Below are positions 48,496 to 50,937 of a DNA stretch of 50,937 nucleotides, one piece after another. Source of the DNA: CAZYSK01 sp964649415 (lineage in GTDB: Bacteria > Chloroflexota > Anaerolineae > B4-G1). The number at the start of each line of letters is the position of its first letter. Positions within the stretch are counted from its first letter, which is position 1. The notes below the pieces were generated by a model. That model ran no database searches. It saw only the letters and a program-made list of their open reading frames with translations, and was not told the DNA's origin. The stretch lies in contig CAZYSK010000039.1 in assembly GCA_964649415.1 (NCBI GenBank), positions 1 through 50,937 on the forward strand, written 5' to 3'. Both the position numbers and the translations under genes were made by a program.

Positions 48496-48978
48496 ATGCC
48501 TGAAACCAACAACCGGGCAGCGATCGTCGTGTTCAGCGGCGACATGGACAAGGTCTTCGCCGCGCTGATCATCGCCACAGGCTGCGCCGCCGCCGGCATG
48601 GACACGACGCTCTTCTTCACCTTCTGGGGCTTGAACGCCATCAAGACGGGAGCCCCCATCCAGGCCCGAGGTCTCTTGGGCAAGATGATGGGCATCCTGA
48701 ACCGCGGCGGCATCAAGCGCCTGAACCCGTCCCGCTTCAGCTTCGGCGGCATCGGCAGGGTCCTGTTCAGCAAGATGATGCGCGACAAGAACGTGGCCTC
48801 GCTCGAGGACCTGCTGGAGACGGCCGTCGCCCTGGACGTGCACCTGCTGGCCTGCAAGATGAGCATGGACGTGCTGGAGATCGGGCGCGACGACCTGATC
48901 CCCGAGGTGGAGAACGTCGTCGGCGTGGCGACTTTCGTCAAGGAGGCAGCCAACGCCGGGGTCCAGTTGTTCATCTGA
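48496..48978 (+). CDS. DsrE2-like (DsrE/DsrF/DrsH family) protein
   Basis: 160 aa. AALIIATGCAAAGMDTTLFF and TFWGLNAIK are typical of DsrE2. The conserved LLACKMSMDVLEI carries the family Cys. DsrE2 proteins, often membrane-associated, move sulfur with TusA in sulfur oxidisers and many anaerobes. It starts 6 bp after TusA and precedes an ArsR regulator by 22 bp. Confidence 0.9.
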   Translation: MPETNNRAAIVVFSGDMDKVFAALIIATGCAAAGMDTTLFFTFWGLNAIKTGAPIQARGLLGKMMGILNRGGIKRLNPSRFSFGGIGRVLFSKMMRDKNVASLEDLLETAVALDVHLLACKMSMDVLEIGRDDLIPEVENVVGVATFVKEAANAGVQLFI

Positions 48979-49000
48979 GCCTGCCCGGGGGAATCTCCAA

Positions 49001-49336
49001 ATGGACCCGACACTGATCGAAGAAGTCAACCTATTGCACGCCCAGATGTGCCAGGCGCTGGCCGACCCCACGCGCATCCTGATCCTGTACTTCCTGGCCG
49101 AGCGTCCGCGCCACGTGAACGAGCTGGTGGACGTGCTGGACGTGCGGCAGCCCACCGTCTCGCACCACCTGAAGATACTGCGCAATCGGGGCCTGGTCAC
49201 GGCCACGAGGGAGGGAAACGCCGTGCGCTACGCGCTGCGCGATCACCGCGTGGTCGAGGCGCTCGATCTGCTGCGCGCCGTCATAAGCGACGTGCTGACC
49301 GACCGGGCCAGGCTGGCCGACGCGATATTGGGATAG
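49001..49336 (+). CDS. ArsR-family transcriptional regulator
   Basis: 111 aa. HAQMCQALADPTRILILYFL and VLDVRQPTVSHHLKILRNRGLV are the ArsR helix-turn-helix, with wing TATREGNAVRYAL. Only one Cys (17) is present, so a two-Cys persulfide switch as in SqrR/BigR is not available within one chain. Last gene of the sulfur-relay operon and the probable ligand of the palindrome at 46161-46182. Confidence 0.92.
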   Translation: MDPTLIEEVNLLHAQMCQALADPTRILILYFLAERPRHVNELVDVLDVRQPTVSHHLKILRNRGLVTATREGNAVRYALRDHRVVEALDLLRAVISDVLTDRARLADAILG

Positions 49337-49337
49337 C

Positions 49338-49412
49338 GCGGACGCGGACGTCCGCCTCTAGAAAATCGTATGTGCGGACGCAGACGTCCACCTCTAGAAA
49401 ATCGTATGTGCG
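49338..49412. repeat. 36-bp tandem repeat with GGACGTCC core
   Basis: GCGGACGCGGACGTCC...CTCTAGAAAATCGTATGT occurs twice in tandem (49338, 49374) and starts a third time. It lies at the end of the sulfur-relay operon. The GCGGACGCGGACGTCC part is related to repeats at 18855, 37401 and 41254. Confidence 0.85.
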
Positions 49413-49421
49413 GGGAGGGGC

Positions 49422-49742
49422 CTATTGCCCTGCCGGCCCCCCACCCTCCTGAAATGCCCGGCGCATCACAGGGTTCCGCGCCAGGTACGCGTCTGCGATC
49501 TCCGGGGGGACGGTGTTCAGCGGGCAGGAGAGGTTCACGCACCGCCCCAGCAGGTACCAGCCGTAGCCGCCCTGGATCACGCCCAGAACGGCCGGGATCG
49601 CGAAGACACCGAACATCCCCACGAAGTGCAGCAGATCGCGACGGTTGAAACGGCACTTCAGGTGCCCGGTGAGGGCGCAATCCGCGCACTCGGCCTCCGG
49701 CCGCCAGGTGCAGATGTCGTACGGGTTATTGGGACTCGTCAC
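49422..49742 (-). CDS. Small Cys-rich membrane protein of unknown function
   Basis: 106 aa from a GTG start that overlaps the TetR gene end by 17 bp. N-terminal cysteines (YDICTWRPEAECADCALTG, HLKCRFNRRD) precede a hydrophobic stretch (FVGMFGVFAIPAVLGVIQGG), then GRCVNLSCPLNTVPPE and NPVMRRAF. The Cys pairs suggest a metal or Fe-S site beside a membrane helix. I do not recognise a named family. Coupling to a TetR repressor suggests it is a regulated partner. Confidence 0.7.
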   Translation of the reverse strand: MTSPNNPYDICTWRPEAECADCALTGHLKCRFNRRDLLHFVGMFGVFAIPAVLGVIQGGYGWYLLGRCVNLSCPLNTVPPEIADAYLARNPVMRRAFQEGGGPAGQ

Positions 49743-50352
49743 TGGTCCTCAATCCTTTCATCAGGGCCTCGATGAAGCCCTGGCTGATGCGATCCATATC
49801 TATGTCCGGCATCATCATGTGATAGGCGGCCAGACCGTCATAGGCCGCCATGATCATCCACGCCAACGCGTCCGCGTCGACCGGCTTGAACTCGCCGGCC
49901 CGGATGCCCTGCTCGAAGATGGCCACAATCACCTGGCGATAGCGGGCGATCATGTCGGCCCAAAACGCGGTCACCTCCTCGCGGCGCTCGCTCTGGGTCC
50001 AGAACTCGACGAGCAGGCCGAAGTAGCTCTCGATCTCGTGACACACCTCGACCAGGCACCGCGCCCCAACGCGCAGGCGCTCGGTGGCCGTCCCGCACGC
50101 CGCTATGGCCGCCATCGACCTCTCGGCCACCCGCTCCATCACCGAACTCAGCGCCGCCTCGAACAGGTCGTCCTTGCTCTTGAAATACCAGTAGATAGCG
50201 CCTTTGCTCAAGCCGCTGCCGGCGACGATGTCGTCCATCGTCGTGTTGGCGTAGCCATGGCGGCCGAAGCACGCCAGGGCCGCCTCGATGATCTGCGCGC
50301 AGCGGGCGATGACCGCCCACGATGACCTGGTCGTGGCCGGCGGCAGATGCAA
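49726..50352 (-). CDS. TetR/AcrR-family transcriptional regulator
   Basis: 208 aa from a TTG at 50350-50352. Helix-turn-helix: IIEAALACFGRHGYANTTM, DDIVAGSGLSKGAIYWYF, FKSKDDLFEAALSSV. The C-terminal helical domain (70-205) fits a dimerising ligand pocket. The first about 20 residues (MHLPPATTRSSWAVIA) are antisense to the AAA ATPase remnant at 50315-50890, and no ribosome site is evident, so the native 5' end may have been replaced by a rearrangement. Confidence 0.88.
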   Translation of the reverse strand: MHLPPATTRSSWAVIARCAQIIEAALACFGRHGYANTTMDDIVAGSGLSKGAIYWYFKSKDDLFEAALSSVMERVAERSMAAIAACGTATERLRVGARCLVEVCHEIESYFGLLVEFWTQSERREEVTAFWADMIARYRQVIVAIFEQGIRAGEFKPVDADALAWMIMAAYDGLAAYHMMMPDIDMDRISQGFIEALMKGLRTSDESQ

Positions 50353-50890
50353 TGCTCATACGGGCATCGGCGATCCCTACCTGCCTTTTCTGGAGATTCT
50401 GCAACTACTCACCGGCGACATCGAGACCCCGCAGGCCGGCGGTGCCCTCACGCCGGAACAGGCCCGCCGTCTGTGGGCCACGTGGCCAGCTGCGGTGCAG
50501 GCGCTGGTCGAGGTCGGCCCAGATCTGCTCGGCAGCTTCGTGTCGGGGGCAACCCTGCTGGCCCGCGTTCGGGCGTACGTGCCGTGTTCGGGGAGGGGCA
50601 GCGTAGCGGACCGGCTGGAGGAGCTGATGGAACGGCAAGCAGGCGGCCTGGACGCGGCTGCCGCGCAGCAGGGGGGCATCTTCGGACAGATCACTCACGT
50701 GCTACGGTCCCTTTCGCGCCAGCAGCCATTGGTCCTCGTGCTGGACGACCTACAATGGGCAGATGCCGGGTCGATCAGCCTGCTGTTTCACCTGGGGCGG
50801 CGGTTGGCTGGCAGTCGCATATTGGTGGTCGGCGCGTACCGGCCGGGCGAGCTGGCGCTCATCCCTCAAGACCATCAAGACCCTAAGTAA
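50315..50890 (+). pseudogene. Remnant of an AAA/STAND ATPase (BTAD/adenylate-cyclase-like), truncated at both ends
   Basis: The frame reads HDDLVVAGGRCNAHTGIGDPYLPFLEIL (in parts), continues through ARRLWATWPAAVQALVEVGPDL, and contains Walker B QPLVLVLDDLQWADAGSISLLFHLG and ILVVGAYRPGE. This is the middle of a large regulatory ATPase family common in Chloroflexota. The P-loop that should stand about 40 residues before GRCNAHTG is missing, since the TetR gene occupies that DNA. The C-terminal sensor/TPR part is cut at ALIPQDHQDPK, within an AGACCCTAAG repeat, just before the MITE-like end at 50893. Confidence 0.75.
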
Positions 50891-50892
50891 TG

Positions 50893-50937
50893 GTTCAAAA
50901 ACAACTTCGTATTATGGTATAATACCCTCATATTGCA
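50893..50937. mobile_element. End of a second copy of the GTTCAAAAACAAC element (cut by contig end)
   Basis: GTTCAAAAACAACTT at 50893-50907 is identical to the left end of the 85-bp insertion at 10788-10872. It is followed by AT-rich sequence with GGTATAATACC to the contig end. The contig probably stops because the repeat could not be assembled through. Confidence 0.55.

Noticed and set aside
47112..48978. Dissimilatory sulfur oxidation (Dsr) locus
   Set aside because: No dsrAB, dsrC or dsrMKJOP was found. The DsrE-family genes alone support only a sulfur relay.
1..50937. tRNA or rRNA genes
   Set aside because: No stretch with tRNA-like arms or conserved rRNA sequence was recognised by reading; a covariance-model scan was not possible.

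Overview
This window is a high-GC bacterial contig, most likely from an uncultured member of the Chloroflexota (Anaerolineae-like). That placement is an inference. It rests on the mix of archaeal-type central-metabolism enzymes, tungsten-type aldehyde oxidoreductases, a BTAD/adenylate-cyclase-like AAA ATPase remnant and very many short palindromic dispersed repeats, several of which sit inside genes. A run of exactly 100 N at 22462-22561 is an assembly gap inside a tandem repeat, and both contig ends fall in or beside repeats.

Layout. (1) 1-5.3 kb: a partial TIR/NB-ARC signalling protein, a repeat-filled spacer with a palindromic MITE-like element, a SAM methyltransferase, divergent Elp3 and a degenerate triosephosphate isomerase paralogue. 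(2) 5.3-10.4 kb, minus strand: PadR regulator, flavodoxin-SCP2 fusion, membrane protein-SCP2 fusion, a broken 4Fe-4S membrane protein and a CrtI-like FAD oxidoreductase, with a perfect 10-bp inverted repeat in front of padR. (3) 10.6-11.3 kb: a GIY-YIG-like gene broken by an 85-bp MITE-like insertion. (4) 11.3-18.7 kb, minus: two MacA-like adaptors, ABC ATPase, FtsX/MacB-like permease and a two-component system. (5) 19.2-22.0 kb: two ICMT-like membrane methyltransferases and a UMF1-type MFS protein. (6) 22.0-22.7 kb: an 89-bp tandem array. (7) 22.8-45.9 kb: about 20 minus-strand genes, a large catabolic supercluster. (8) 46.1-49.3 kb, plus: a sulfur-relay operon (NifX-like, TusD/C/B, TusA, DsrE2, ArsR) with a clear sigma70 promoter and an AT-rich palindrome. 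(9) 49.4-50.9 kb: small Cys-rich membrane protein, TetR regulator and a truncated AAA ATPase remnant.

The supercluster (7) is the most interesting part. In transcription order it holds: DUF1097 membrane protein; a large phosphohistidine-domain protein; AOR; ferredoxin; AOR; MoaD-like protein without a C-terminal GG; cyclase; UPF0261; SDR; a stand-alone PEP-synthase ATP-grasp domain; an HPr-kinase-like ATPase; GntR/FCD regulator; C_GCAxxG_C_C protein; 2-oxoacid/acetoin dehydrogenase E2, E1alpha and E1beta; split transketolase; archaeal-type (type II) GAPDH; archaeal-type PGK; LarA-family racemase. The two separated halves of a PEP-synthase-like enzyme recall the subunits of phenylphosphate synthase, so I infer ATP-driven phosphorylation of an unknown substrate feeding oxidation by tungsten enzymes. 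The C2/C3 carbon would then pass through TPP enzymes and a divergent GAPDH/PGK pair. The substrate cannot be read from the sequence.

A second theme is repeat biology. At least eight hairpin-forming repeat families are scattered here, and several copies are read in frame within proteins (TIR protein, methyltransferase, histidine kinase N-terminus, E2 linker, ferredoxin tail). No rRNA, tRNA or CRISPR array was recognised.
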